Assembly (NCBI RefSeq): GCF_023283985.1
Contig: NZ_JAKIKU010000004.1
Coordinates: forward strand, 248,001-312,000
Length of the DNA: 64,000 nucleotides
Source: Shewanella electrodiphila
GTDB taxonomy: Bacteria; Pseudomonadota; Gammaproteobacteria; Enterobacterales; Shewanellaceae
Direction of reading: 5' to 3'
Shown: positions 56,571 through 64,000 of the stretch, piece after piece
How positions within the stretch are numbered: the first letter of the stretch is position 1
How the letters are laid out: each line of letters opens with the position of its first letter
Program-made: the position numbers and the translations under genes
Notes under the pieces: model-generated
Databases searched by the model: none
Told to the model about the DNA's origin: nothing
The model's input: only the letters and a program-made list of their open reading frames with translations

Positions 56571-57452
56571 ATGGACGTTAATCTTTCAGCCCACAGAGCA
56601 CAAGCATTCAACTACTTATTTGACTCGGTTGTGGTCACTGATACCACAGGTATTATCATTGACTGGAACTGCGGTTCACAACAACTTTATGGCTACAGTA
56701 AAGAAGAAATACTCGGCCAATCAGTGAGTATTTTACATGTCCCCGAAGACAGTGCCTCTATCACTGAGTTGGTCATTTCCTCGGTTGAACAACATGGCAA
56801 ATGGACGGGCGAAATACGCTTTTTACATAAAGACGGCACTATCGGTTGGGTAGAGTCGATGTGTGTGCCATTGTTTGATGACGAGCAGCAATTTATTGGT
56901 GCTTTAGGGATTAACCGAGACATCACTAAACGTGTTGAAGATGCCCAACGAGTATTAAATCTCGCCTGCTATGACCAGCTGACGCAAATACCCAATCGCT
57001 ATTTGTTAATGGACAGAGTTAAACAAACCATCGAACGCTGCAAACGCATGAACACTAAGTTCAGCTTGTTCTATATGGATTTAGATGATTTCAAGAACAT
57101 CAATGATACCTATGGGCATTGCCAAGGGGATTCTGTTCTAATTGAAGCGGTAACCAGACTGCATAAAGTCATCAGAGAGTCGGATACTTTAGCCAGAATT
57201 GGCGGGGATGAGTTTGTATTATTACTGGAGGACATTACTGACAATAATGACATCTCGCGCATGGCTGATATCTTAATCAGTGCATTAGACAAGCCGTTTA
57301 CAATAAACGCTCAACCCGTTTTGCTTAATTGCAGTATTGGGATTGCGACCTTTCCTGATTCCGGTGACGACTTTGATACCTTAATCAAAACAGCAGATTT
57401 TGCGATGTATAAATCAAAGCGCCAGGGCGGAGCTACTTATCGATTTGGCTAA
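56571..57452 (+). CDS. Diguanylate cyclase with PAS sensor domain
   Basis: A 293-residue soluble protein. A PAS domain covers about residues 10-125 (DSVVVTDTTGIIIDWNCG, ending LGINRDITKR, the PAC motif). The GGDEF domain covers ~130-290 with DQLTQIPNR, YMDLDDFKNINDTYGH and RIGGDEFVLLLED. An intact GGDEF motif predicts synthesis of cyclic di-GMP from two GTP. No EAL domain or membrane segment is present. The PAS ligand is unknown. Confidence 0.92.
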   Translation: MDVNLSAHRAQAFNYLFDSVVVTDTTGIIIDWNCGSQQLYGYSKEEILGQSVSILHVPEDSASITELVISSVEQHGKWTGEIRFLHKDGTIGWVESMCVPLFDDEQQFIGALGINRDITKRVEDAQRVLNLACYDQLTQIPNRYLLMDRVKQTIERCKRMNTKFSLFYMDLDDFKNINDTYGHCQGDSVLIEAVTRLHKVIRESDTLARIGGDEFVLLLEDITDNNDISRMADILISALDKPFTINAQPVLLNCSIGIATFPDSGDDFDTLIKTADFAMYKSKRQGGATYRFG

Positions 57453-57568
57453 GCTTGATAGTTTATTCGGTGTAAAAAACAGCTGAAAAGTTAGGTGAAA
57501 AGTTAGTTGAAAAAGTGAGGTAAATAGTCATGAATGGGCTTTATTTAGCTAACGATTTGAATTTGCCA

Positions 57569-58621
57569 TTAAACGCCAAATTTAACTAATACATGCCACA
57601 TCAGTTTAAGCTGTTGTACTTGCTGAGCCTGCTTAGTTCTTTGACTCCAAGGCACTGGTTTTTCAGTAAGCACCTGTGCAGCTCTGCCAATGATATCTGC
57701 ATTTATTTGCTTGTCTCTAGCAATCACCTTGGCAAGCTCTGGCATTGTCGCCCCTCGAAAGTCATCAGGCACCTGCTCCACATCAAGCTGATAGCCTTGA
57801 TGCCACAACAGTTCAATATCATACTCGTGGCACATTGACTGCATCAGCTCACCTATATCTGTATCTTTATAGCTTGGATCAGCAACAAGATAGCCAATAT
57901 CATGCTCTAACGAAACTTCACCATGAATTTGCGCTTCTATATAATGATCAAGATTAGATAAAGCAGGCATGTCGAAACGTGCTCTCACACCTTGAGGTAA
58001 TTGCTGCCACAGATGATTAACCATATCCGCAGGCTTAATCTCTTTCATTCCTAAAGCATATTGGCGCTCAAAACACTCGCTGAGTAACGCGGCCAAGATC
58101 ACCTCAAAGCAACTTAACGTGCCTTTTTCTTTAGGTAAGCGATAGGAATCCATATAACTGAATGTACAACGAGATAAGACTTCTACTTGGGTAAGAAAGT
58201 AACAACTGCCAAATCGAGGTGCGGGCCCCGTTGGGCATAGACCAAGATCTAATGCACCATACTTAGGGCGTAGTTTAACTCCTGAGTAACTATGACCAAA
58301 AAGTTGGTTTTCCCAGTGGTCTCTTGGGCCACCTAATTCCGGTGACAATTGCCCATTTGAGATATGAGTTTCAAACTGGCTTTTATAAAAACCGTCCTTA
58401 AGTAACCCAGCTGCGACTGATAATCCACGGCTATCAATACGATCGGGGTGAAAATGCAAGGCCACTCGGCCATGTTGATGCAAGGCTTGCATAGCCTTAT
58501 GAACCGCAGCAGTATCAATATTAGACATTAACAGGACATTTTTAATTACCGCACTTGAGTGCTCGCGCAAACAGGCAACGCTATGCTCGATATGGGTTTG
58601 CGCTGCTGACTTTCGATTCAT
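57569..58621 (-). CDS. DUF3626 family protein
   Basis: A 350-residue protein matching DUF3626: VALHFHPDRI near residue 77, SPELGGPRDHWENQLFG, KYGALDLGLCPTGPAPRFGSCYF and a C-terminal helical region. The ATG at 58621 has AAAGGAGGG upstream and is preferred to the longer frame. The conserved HFHPDR and RFGS motifs suggest an enzyme, but no activity is known to me. Confidence 0.82.
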   Translation of the reverse strand: MNRKSAAQTHIEHSVACLREHSSAVIKNVLLMSNIDTAAVHKAMQALHQHGRVALHFHPDRIDSRGLSVAAGLLKDGFYKSQFETHISNGQLSPELGGPRDHWENQLFGHSYSGVKLRPKYGALDLGLCPTGPAPRFGSCYFLTQVEVLSRCTFSYMDSYRLPKEKGTLSCFEVILAALLSECFERQYALGMKEIKPADMVNHLWQQLPQGVRARFDMPALSNLDHYIEAQIHGEVSLEHDIGYLVADPSYKDTDIGELMQSMCHEYDIELLWHQGYQLDVEQVPDDFRGATMPELAKVIARDKQINADIIGRAAQVLTEKPVPWSQRTKQAQQVQQLKLMWHVLVKFGV

Positions 58622-59022
58622 AACCTGCCCTCCTTTGCATCTGTGATTAACACTATCCAATATCTAACGACTTGCAGAATAAAAACAGCTAAGTGCTTGT
58701 ATTTCATTGTATGTAAAATACACGGTTTTAGCACAAAAGATTAAAACTAATTCATCTATCTATGCGGTTAACCCTCATCAAGATGTTGAAACACCGTACT
58801 CACCATTCTTTGCAGAACAAAACCTCAAATAATTAAACCCTAGATACTGATGAAATAAGCCCATTGCATATGGCTTATATTCCACTAGTAACGGCCATTA
58901 AAGAAGAATATTTAAGCGATTAGATGGCGCTCTAGCAGTGTTTCAGGTAAGCTTCACGCCCGCCATTTCGTGGCCCCCTATTCAGTCATAGCAACGTATA
59001 CGTTGCCCAAAGAGATCATTCT
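58622..59022. other. Intergenic region with palindrome before rhlE
   Basis: About 400 bp without a gene. GCAACGTATACGTTGC is a perfect 16-bp palindrome at 58991-59006, 16 bp before the rhlE start, where it could form a hairpin near the ribosome site or be an operator. Confidence 0.5.
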
Positions 59023-60465
59023 ATGAGTTTTGCCTCACTAGGCTTAAGCGCAGCAATTTTAAAAGCTGTTGAAAAACAAGGGTATGACACCCCTTCAGCA
59101 ATCCAAGAACAAGCTATTCCTGCCGTCCTAGAAGGCAAAGACGTAATGGCCGCTGCCCAAACGGGTACAGGCAAAACAGCAGGTTTTACCCTGCCATTAT
59201 TAGAACTACTCTCAAAAGGTCAGCGCGCTAAGCGTGGCCAAGTTCGTGCTTTAGTATTAACACCAACACGTGAGCTAGCAGCACAAGTTGCTGAAAGCGT
59301 GTCGACTTACGGCGCAAACTTACCGCTTAAATCTGCGGTTGTATTTGGTGGCGTATCAATTAATCCACAAATTACCACCCTAAGAAATGGCGTTGATATT
59401 CTAGTGGCGACCCCAGGACGCTTATTAGATTTATGCCAACAAAAAGCATTAAGCTTCAGCCAACTTGAAGTCTTAATCTTAGATGAAGCCGACCGCATGT
59501 TAGACATGGGCTTTATTCGCGATATTAAGAAAGTCTTGGCTATGTTGCCAAAACAACGCCAAAACCTAATGTTCTCAGCAACGTTTTCAGATGAAATCCG
59601 TGAACTTGCAAAAGGCTTAGTGAATAATCCAGTTGAGATTTCAGTTACGCCACGTAATGCGACTGCTAACACGGTTGAACAAAGTGTTTATGCCGTAGAT
59701 AAGAGCCGTAAAGCGCGTATCTTAACTAAGCTAATTAAAGAAAATAACTGGCATCAAGTGTTGGTATTTTCTCGCACCAAACATGGCGCTAACCGCTTAG
59801 CGAAAAACTTAGATGCTGACGGCATCAATGCAGTGGCTATTCACGGTAATAAAAGCCAAGGTGCGCGTACCAAAGCCTTAGCTGATTTCAAAGCGGGTAA
59901 AGCACAAGTCATGGTTGCTACCGATATCGCTGCCCGTGGTATTGATATCGACCAATTGCCTTTTGTCGTTAACTTTGATTTACCTAATGTCCCTGAAGAT
60001 TATGTGCATCGTATCGGCCGTACTGGCCGCGCTGGCGCAACAGGTTTAGCAGTATCTTTAGTTAGCGATGAAGAAGTGAAGTTATTACATGACATCGAAA
60101 GACTGATTAAGCGCACTGTCGAGCGTAAAGTCATCGAAGGCTATGAAGCATGTCATGACTTACCAGAAGCAAGCTTAAAAGGCGGTCATCGCGCGGCTAA
60201 TCATAAAAAGCCAAACCCGAATCGTCGTAAGCACGCCAATCAAGCTGATGGACAAAAACAAGGCCAAAGCACTAAACAGGGCCAGCGTCCAGCGCCGAAA
60301 GGTAATTCAGACAAGCCAAGCCAACGTCAACGCGCCCGCGCTCGTGCAGAAGCTGAAAATGCTCAATCAGATGGTAATAAAAAGCCACAAAATCGTCGCC
60401 AAGGCCGCACAGACAAATCAAGTTCACAAGGCAAGGTTGATCCTTACGCGAATGCGAGACGTTAA
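59023..60465 (+). CDS. rhlE: DEAD-box RNA helicase RhlE
   Basis: A 480-residue ATP-dependent RNA helicase. The Q motif is [14 protein letters not shown], followed by [10 protein letters not shown] (motif I), PTRELAAQV (Ia), [17 protein letters not shown] motif II (LILDEAD), SAT (III), RGIDI (V) and [10 protein letters not shown] (VI). The last ~95 residues are a basic, low-complexity Gln/Lys/Arg/Asn tail typical of RhlE proteins. The likely role is in ribosome assembly or RNA decay, often cold-induced. A strong terminator follows. Confidence 0.93.
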   Translation: MSFASLGLSAAILKAVEKQGYDTPSAIQEQAIPAVLEGKDVMAAAQTGTGKTAGFTLPLLELLSKGQRAKRGQVRALVLTPTRELAAQVAESVSTYGANLPLKSAVVFGGVSINPQITTLRNGVDILVATPGRLLDLCQQKALSFSQLEVLILDEADRMLDMGFIRDIKKVLAMLPKQRQNLMFSATFSDEIRELAKGLVNNPVEISVTPRNATANTVEQSVYAVDKSRKARILTKLIKENNWHQVLVFSRTKHGANRLAKNLDADGINAVAIHGNKSQGARTKALADFKAGKAQVMVATDIAARGIDIDQLPFVVNFDLPNVPEDYVHRIGRTGRAGATGLAVSLVSDEEVKLLHDIERLIKRTVERKVIEGYEACHDLPEASLKGGHRAANHKKPNPNRRKHANQADGQKQGQSTKQGQRPAPKGNSDKPSQRQRARARAEAENAQSDGNKKPQNRRQGRTDKSSSQGKVDPYANARR

Positions 60466-60524
60466 TAGCGACTCACTGATTTAGCGTTAACTTAGCTCGA
60501 TTTTCAGCAAATAGTTAATGATTT

Positions 60525-60560
60525 AAAGGCATGAAAGCCAAGCTTTCATGCCTTTTTTGT
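60525..60560 (+). terminator. Rho-independent terminator after rhlE
   Basis: AAAGGCATGAAAGC pairs with GCTTTCATGCCTTT around CAA and runs into T residues. Confidence 0.94.
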
Positions 60561-60691
60561 TATTCAAAAATACCAGCATAAAAACCTACACCTTGCTTAC
60601 TCATTAACGATAAACACTTGAAAGTTGCCAGATCCACTCTCATCGTTCATGATAATTACACGGAATAAAGACAATTTTTCATGGAAGAGTT

Positions 60692-61462
60692 ATGAAGTAT
60701 TTAGGTGTATTGATTCTAATATTATTACTGGCTATTGCCAGCCTGTTTGTTGGTTTACAAATGGGAAAAGGTCAGCTTAATCAAGCAGAAGAGTCTCAAA
60801 GTAATCAACTGAGTAAAACACCAAGAAGTGAAGGTGTTACCTCCCTGCCATCAGAGTTAGCCATAGAATCCAGTCATCTCGTCAGCGAACTGAAACAAGA
60901 AGTGCTGCAACTTAAACAACAGCTTGCTGAAAAAAACAGTTTAATCGACGCTATGAACTCATCAATGGGATTACTCGAGCAGCAAGTTGAACTGGCTTAC
61001 AGCGAGATAGATCAAGTCACAGAACAAACCCATGACTCGCCATTTCATCCAGAGCCAGACAGCATCAGCACTGATCAAGCAAACCAATGGGTTCCTGAAA
61101 ATTTTGCCAATGCGATAGCTTCACAACAAGGAGACATGGTCGCACTATTTAAGCGCCATCACCAAGCTGACACCAATCAAGAATGGGCCACGGAGCGTGA
61201 GCAAGCATTAAAAGATTCTTTTGCTTTGAGTGAATATGCTGACATGGTCAATATCACCTCAGTCAATTGTAAAACCAGCACTTGTGAGGTTCGCGGTGAA
61301 GAGCTAGAACCCAATGGTTGGATGTTAGTAAGCCAGCGACTGCAAGAGACTTCATTAAGTAAAAATGCCAGTACATGGACCTATCTGATAGGAAACGAAG
61401 AAGGTGAAACCCTGATCCATATGTTGTCAGAAGTTGATGATTCAACGGTTGAAAATCAGTAA
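60692..61462 (+). CDS. Membrane-anchored coiled-coil protein of unknown function
   Basis: A 256-residue protein with one N-terminal transmembrane segment (residues 3-24). A coiled coil around residues 60-110 (SELKQEVLQLKQQLAEKNSLI) leads to a globular C-terminal region with a conserved-looking Cys pair (NCKTSTCEVRG near 193), which could form a disulfide. It is expected to face the periplasm. The family is not recognised. Confidence 0.72.
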   Translation: MKYLGVLILILLLAIASLFVGLQMGKGQLNQAEESQSNQLSKTPRSEGVTSLPSELAIESSHLVSELKQEVLQLKQQLAEKNSLIDAMNSSMGLLEQQVELAYSEIDQVTEQTHDSPFHPEPDSISTDQANQWVPENFANAIASQQGDMVALFKRHHQADTNQEWATEREQALKDSFALSEYADMVNITSVNCKTSTCEVRGEELEPNGWMLVSQRLQETSLSKNASTWTYLIGNEEGETLIHMLSEVDDSTVENQ

Positions 61463-61718
61463 TGACCTCAACGTGATGGATAGATAACACCATTCCGACT
61501 AAAGACTAATACTGCCAGCGTGATAAAACCAATATCATCAGCGTGCTTAAACTCGTAAGTCATTAGTTTAAATATCACTTTATATTGATCTACGCCTAGC
61601 ATCAGCTCGTAAGTTACACACGATGCTGTTAACCCAGGATGCTGTTAGCCAAGGCGCTCCTGTGTAGGTAGCGACTTTTGAATTAGCGAAAAATCAATGT
61701 AAAGGAATACTGTTCACC

Positions 61719-62480
61719 ATGACGATATCTTCAATTAATTCAGCAAGTAATGATACAAAAAAAACAGCAGCCCACTCAGCAAGTTCAATCAATCCCAACT
61801 TGCACATCCAAGTAATGCAGTTGCCTAACTCTGAACATCTCATCTGGGTCATAGATGATTTCATTACTGACTTTGCGTCTCTTGTCGATTACAGCAAAAC
61901 AAAAGCTTATTTCAATAATGTCGGCGCCGATGGAACCTTGTTCCCAGGCATGCGAGATGAAATGCCACGCCCCTATTACCAATCTTTATCATCGTTAATT
62001 ACCTTACTGGCAAAGCAGCCTAAAGGTGAATACTTCAAGCAGCATCAAATTGCAAAGTGTTGGTTATCTAAAGTCACTTTAAGTCCATTACAGCTCAATG
62101 CGAGTCAAACCATGCCACACTTTGACTCCCTTGCTGAACACGATATGGCAGCAGTGCATTATCTCAATGATGTCCAATTGGGCGGCACCAGCTTTTATCG
62201 TTATAAAGGCGCTGACAAACTGCACTTATCCCACGACGATAAAGACATTATTTTTAAAATGGTTGATGAGGTTAAGCAAGTTGCAGCAAGCCGAAAAGGC
62301 TACATCACAGATTCAGATGACTTATTCGAAAAAGTATTCAGTATTGACGCTAAGCCAAATCGCATCGTTATCTATTCAGGTAATATTCTTCACAGCGCCA
62401 ATATTACTGATGAAGTAGAGTTTGATAAGCGTTCTGAACATAATCGCACATCAATTAACTCTTTCTTTAGTATCGCCTAA
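61719..62480 (+). CDS. DUF6445 family protein (2-oxoglutarate-oxygenase-like pattern)
   Basis: A 253-residue protein. After a Ser/Asn-rich N-terminus, the core has a His-x-Asp motif (MPHFDS near residue 132), a distal His (NILHSANI near 231) and a following Arg (NRTSIN), in the order used by Fe(II)/2-oxoglutarate oxygenases. The LGGTSFYRYK strand fits the same fold. DUF6445 proteins are often next to tryptophan-halogenase genes; none is seen here. Activity is inferred only. Confidence 0.7.
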   Translation: MTISSINSASNDTKKTAAHSASSINPNLHIQVMQLPNSEHLIWVIDDFITDFASLVDYSKTKAYFNNVGADGTLFPGMRDEMPRPYYQSLSSLITLLAKQPKGEYFKQHQIAKCWLSKVTLSPLQLNASQTMPHFDSLAEHDMAAVHYLNDVQLGGTSFYRYKGADKLHLSHDDKDIIFKMVDEVKQVAASRKGYITDSDDLFEKVFSIDAKPNRIVIYSGNILHSANITDEVEFDKRSEHNRTSINSFFSIA

Positions 62481-62621
62481 ATTGTCAAAATCAACATTGT
62501 GGTTACTGTTAATAAAGTCATTGTTGTGTTTTTTGAAAAACAGGTGATTAAGCTTCATTCATAAACGCTAGATTCACATTACTGGCAAGACTAAGATATG
62601 CGTTAAATATTTCTGGATGAT

Positions 62622-63041
62622 ATGGATGCCACCCTAATGAAATTTAAGCGCTTTGAAGAACACTCCCATCAACTTGAAAATACTCGAATTAAAGCAAACT
62701 ACGACCGCCTTCTATGTCGCTTTCGCTTATTAACGCTGCCTGATAATACTCAGTCAGAGACTGAGGTTATTACAGATAAATACTTACTATTAAGTCCTTT
62801 TCACAATGGTAGGTTTACCCTAAACGACGTGGAATACCAACTCAAAATACGTTGGTTTCTTATTTGGCACTCATCCATTATAAAGCCCAATAGCCGCAGT
62901 CAAGATAAAGCAAAGCGAGACTCAAAAAATGTAATCATTCCTGAACTACTGCCCTATAAACGTAAAACATCCATCATGCTATGCATATACGTGTTTTTAA
63001 TTACGTCATTAAAAATCGGCCTAAGCCTTTACGCAGTTTAA
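62622..63041 (+). CDS. Hypothetical protein with a C-terminal transmembrane helix
   Basis: 139 residues, basic, with one predicted membrane helix near the C-terminus (SIMLCIYVFLITSLKIGLSLY, about 116-136). The actual start may be ATG at 62637 (MKFKRFEEHS). No family is recognised. It is followed by a terminator shared with the convergent dbpA gene. Confidence 0.5.
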   Translation: MDATLMKFKRFEEHSHQLENTRIKANYDRLLCRFRLLTLPDNTQSETEVITDKYLLLSPFHNGRFTLNDVEYQLKIRWFLIWHSSIIKPNSRSQDKAKRDSKNVIIPELLPYKRKTSIMLCIYVFLITSLKIGLSLYAV

Positions 63042-63066
63042 TCAGCTCAGCTATCTAATAAACACA

Positions 63067-63102
63067 AAAAAGCGAATTCAGTAACCACTGAATTCGCTTT
63101 GT
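63067..63102. terminator. Bidirectional terminator between convergent genes
   Basis: AAAGCGAATTCAGT pairs with ACTGAATTCGCTTT around AACC, with A-rich and T-rich flanks. Confidence 0.9.
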
Positions 63103-63158
63103 TTTAAAGCCTATTTATAAAAACTGGCTTACTAAAACTATTTTCTTACAAGCTAGGC

Positions 63159-64000
63159 TTATAAAAACCAGGCTCGGTAAGTCTTACCTTTAAGGCGGCC
63201 TTTGGTAATTTTGTTCAACGCTTTTTTAGAAGCATCACGTTTAACGGCTACAAACGAACGGATATCAGTGACCTTAATTTTACCAATATCAGCACCATCA
63301 ATACCGTTTTCACCGGTTAAGCCACCCACAATGTCACCAGGACGGATTTTGTGCTTTTTACCCGCATCAATTTGGATGGTGATCATTTCCGCTTCTTGCG
63401 GTTGCTTGTTGAGCACATTCATTGACGGTAAGGTTTCACCATCGATTTCTTTGCCAATCAGCTCTTCAATTTCAACCATTCTGTGGCCATCTGCATGACT
63501 AAAGAAAGTGTACGCAGCGCCTTTACTACCTGCACGGCCTGTACGACCAATACGGTGAATATGCACTTCTGTATCGTAAGCAATGTGATAGTTAAATACC
63601 GCTTCTAAATCTTCGATATCTAAACCACGAGAAGCCACATCGGTAGCCACTAATACGCGGGCGCTCTTGTTAGCAAAACGCAGTAACATTTGATCGCGAT
63701 CGCGCTGCTCTAAGTCGCCATGTAAAGCCAATACACTAAAACCTTGCTCAGCTAAAGTGTCAGCCACTTTTTGGGTTTCACGTTTGGTGTTACAAAAAAC
63801 CACTGCGCTTTCAGGTTGCTTTTCAAGGAGCAATAATTGCAATGCCTCTAAGCGAGCCTGATTGTCTTCTGTATGGTAAAAATGCTGCTCAATTGTGTGG
63901 TTGTCGTGAGTCGCCTCAACTTTAACCATCAAAGGCTTATACATAATCTGTTCAACAACTTGTTGAATTTGCTCAGGGAAAGTCGCACTGAACAATAATG
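63159..64000 (-). CDS. dbpA: ATP-dependent 23S rRNA helicase DbpA (5' end outside window)
   Basis: The frame is open to the window edge; the TTG at 63995 is internal, since the sequence begins in motif III (FSATFP). Helicase domain 2 is complete with VVFCNTKRE, ALHGDLEQRDRD, VATDVASRGLD and [10 protein letters not shown]. The C-terminal ~75 residues (KKHKIRPGDIVGGLTGENGIDGADIGKIKV) are the DbpA RNA-binding domain, which targets hairpin 92 of 23S rRNA. It acts in large-subunit ribosome assembly. Confidence 0.95.
   Translation of the reverse strand, partial: LLFSATFPEQIQQVVEQIMYKPLMVKVEATHDNHTIEQHFYHTEDNQARLEALQLLLLEKQPESAVVFCNTKRETQKVADTLAEQGFSVLALHGDLEQRDRDQMLLRFANKSARVLVATDVASRGLDIEDLEAVFNYHIAYDTEVHIHRIGRTGRAGSKGAAYTFFSHADGHRMVEIEELIGKEIDGETLPSMNVLNKQPQEAEMITIQIDAGKKHKIRPGDIVGGLTGENGIDGADIGKIKVTDIRSFVAVKRDASKKALNKITKGRLKGKTYRAWFL

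Overview
The window looks like a chromosomal segment of a marine gammaproteobacterium, most likely Shewanella. Moderate-to-low GC, an nrfA gene divergent from narQ-narP, YacL, SlyX, YbaM-like and LpoB proteins, the DUF3703, DUF6445 and DUF3626 families, CydDC and two DEAD-box helicases all fit that group. This is inferred from gene content and order; no database was searched.

Layout. 1-9.3 kb is envelope biology: a cut MipA/OmpV-like outer-membrane protein, a secreted HExxH protein with a hexanucleotide repeat, hldE, an LpxL-type acyltransferase, an L,D-transpeptidase and a paired M16 peptidase operon. 9.3-14 kb is nitrite ammonification: a GFA protein, NrfA and the NarQ/NarP two-component system, with FNR-like and NarP-like sites in the divergent promoter. 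14-27.6 kb is core genes: YacL, a ZntB-like transporter, FkpA, a WD40 lipoprotein with SlyX, an operon of peptide deformylase, a COG3014-like lipoprotein and LpoB, an M1 aminopeptidase lipoprotein, an EEP-family protein, a DUF4397 lipoprotein, a CIA30 protein and a HAD hydrolase. 27.6-28.3 kb carries a TTGGGG array and tandem degenerate copies of the 3' end of a DUF3703 gene.

28.8-37.8 kb is a patchwork hydroxyproline catabolic island: a DapA-family enzyme, an FAD D-amino-acid dehydrogenase, a 4-hydroxyproline 2-epimerase, an alpha-ketoglutarate semialdehyde-type dehydrogenase and a GntR/FCD regulator. Among them lie IS3 and IS256 remnants, a relic of a trans-3-hydroxyproline dehydratase-like gene and a DapA-family gene with an internal deletion. 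37.8-41.5 kb is decayed DNA with an IS4-type fragment, a frameshifted monooxygenase-domain gene and two small genes.

43.7-52.6 kb is the most unusual part. A ~1 kb non-coding block occurs twice (about 44.43-45.43 and 50.39-51.38 kb). Each copy holds a ~0.56-0.59 kb foldback element with matching ends and nested inverted repeats. Each ends at the same GTTA-type junction, after which the two copies carry unrelated genes, and attC-like hairpins follow those genes. The 3' end of cydC is also present twice (46.8 and 52.4 kb). A sugar dehydrogenase plus TonB-dependent receptor pair sits between the two modules. I read this as a cassette-carrying insertion locus between a TIP30-like gene and cydC, duplicated around an inserted dehydrogenase-receptor unit, with no integrase visible.

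52.5-64 kb returns to core genes: cydC, cydD, a PAS-GGDEF diguanylate cyclase, a DUF3626 protein, rhlE, a coiled-coil membrane protein, a DUF6445 protein, a small membrane protein and the 3' part of dbpA running off the window.
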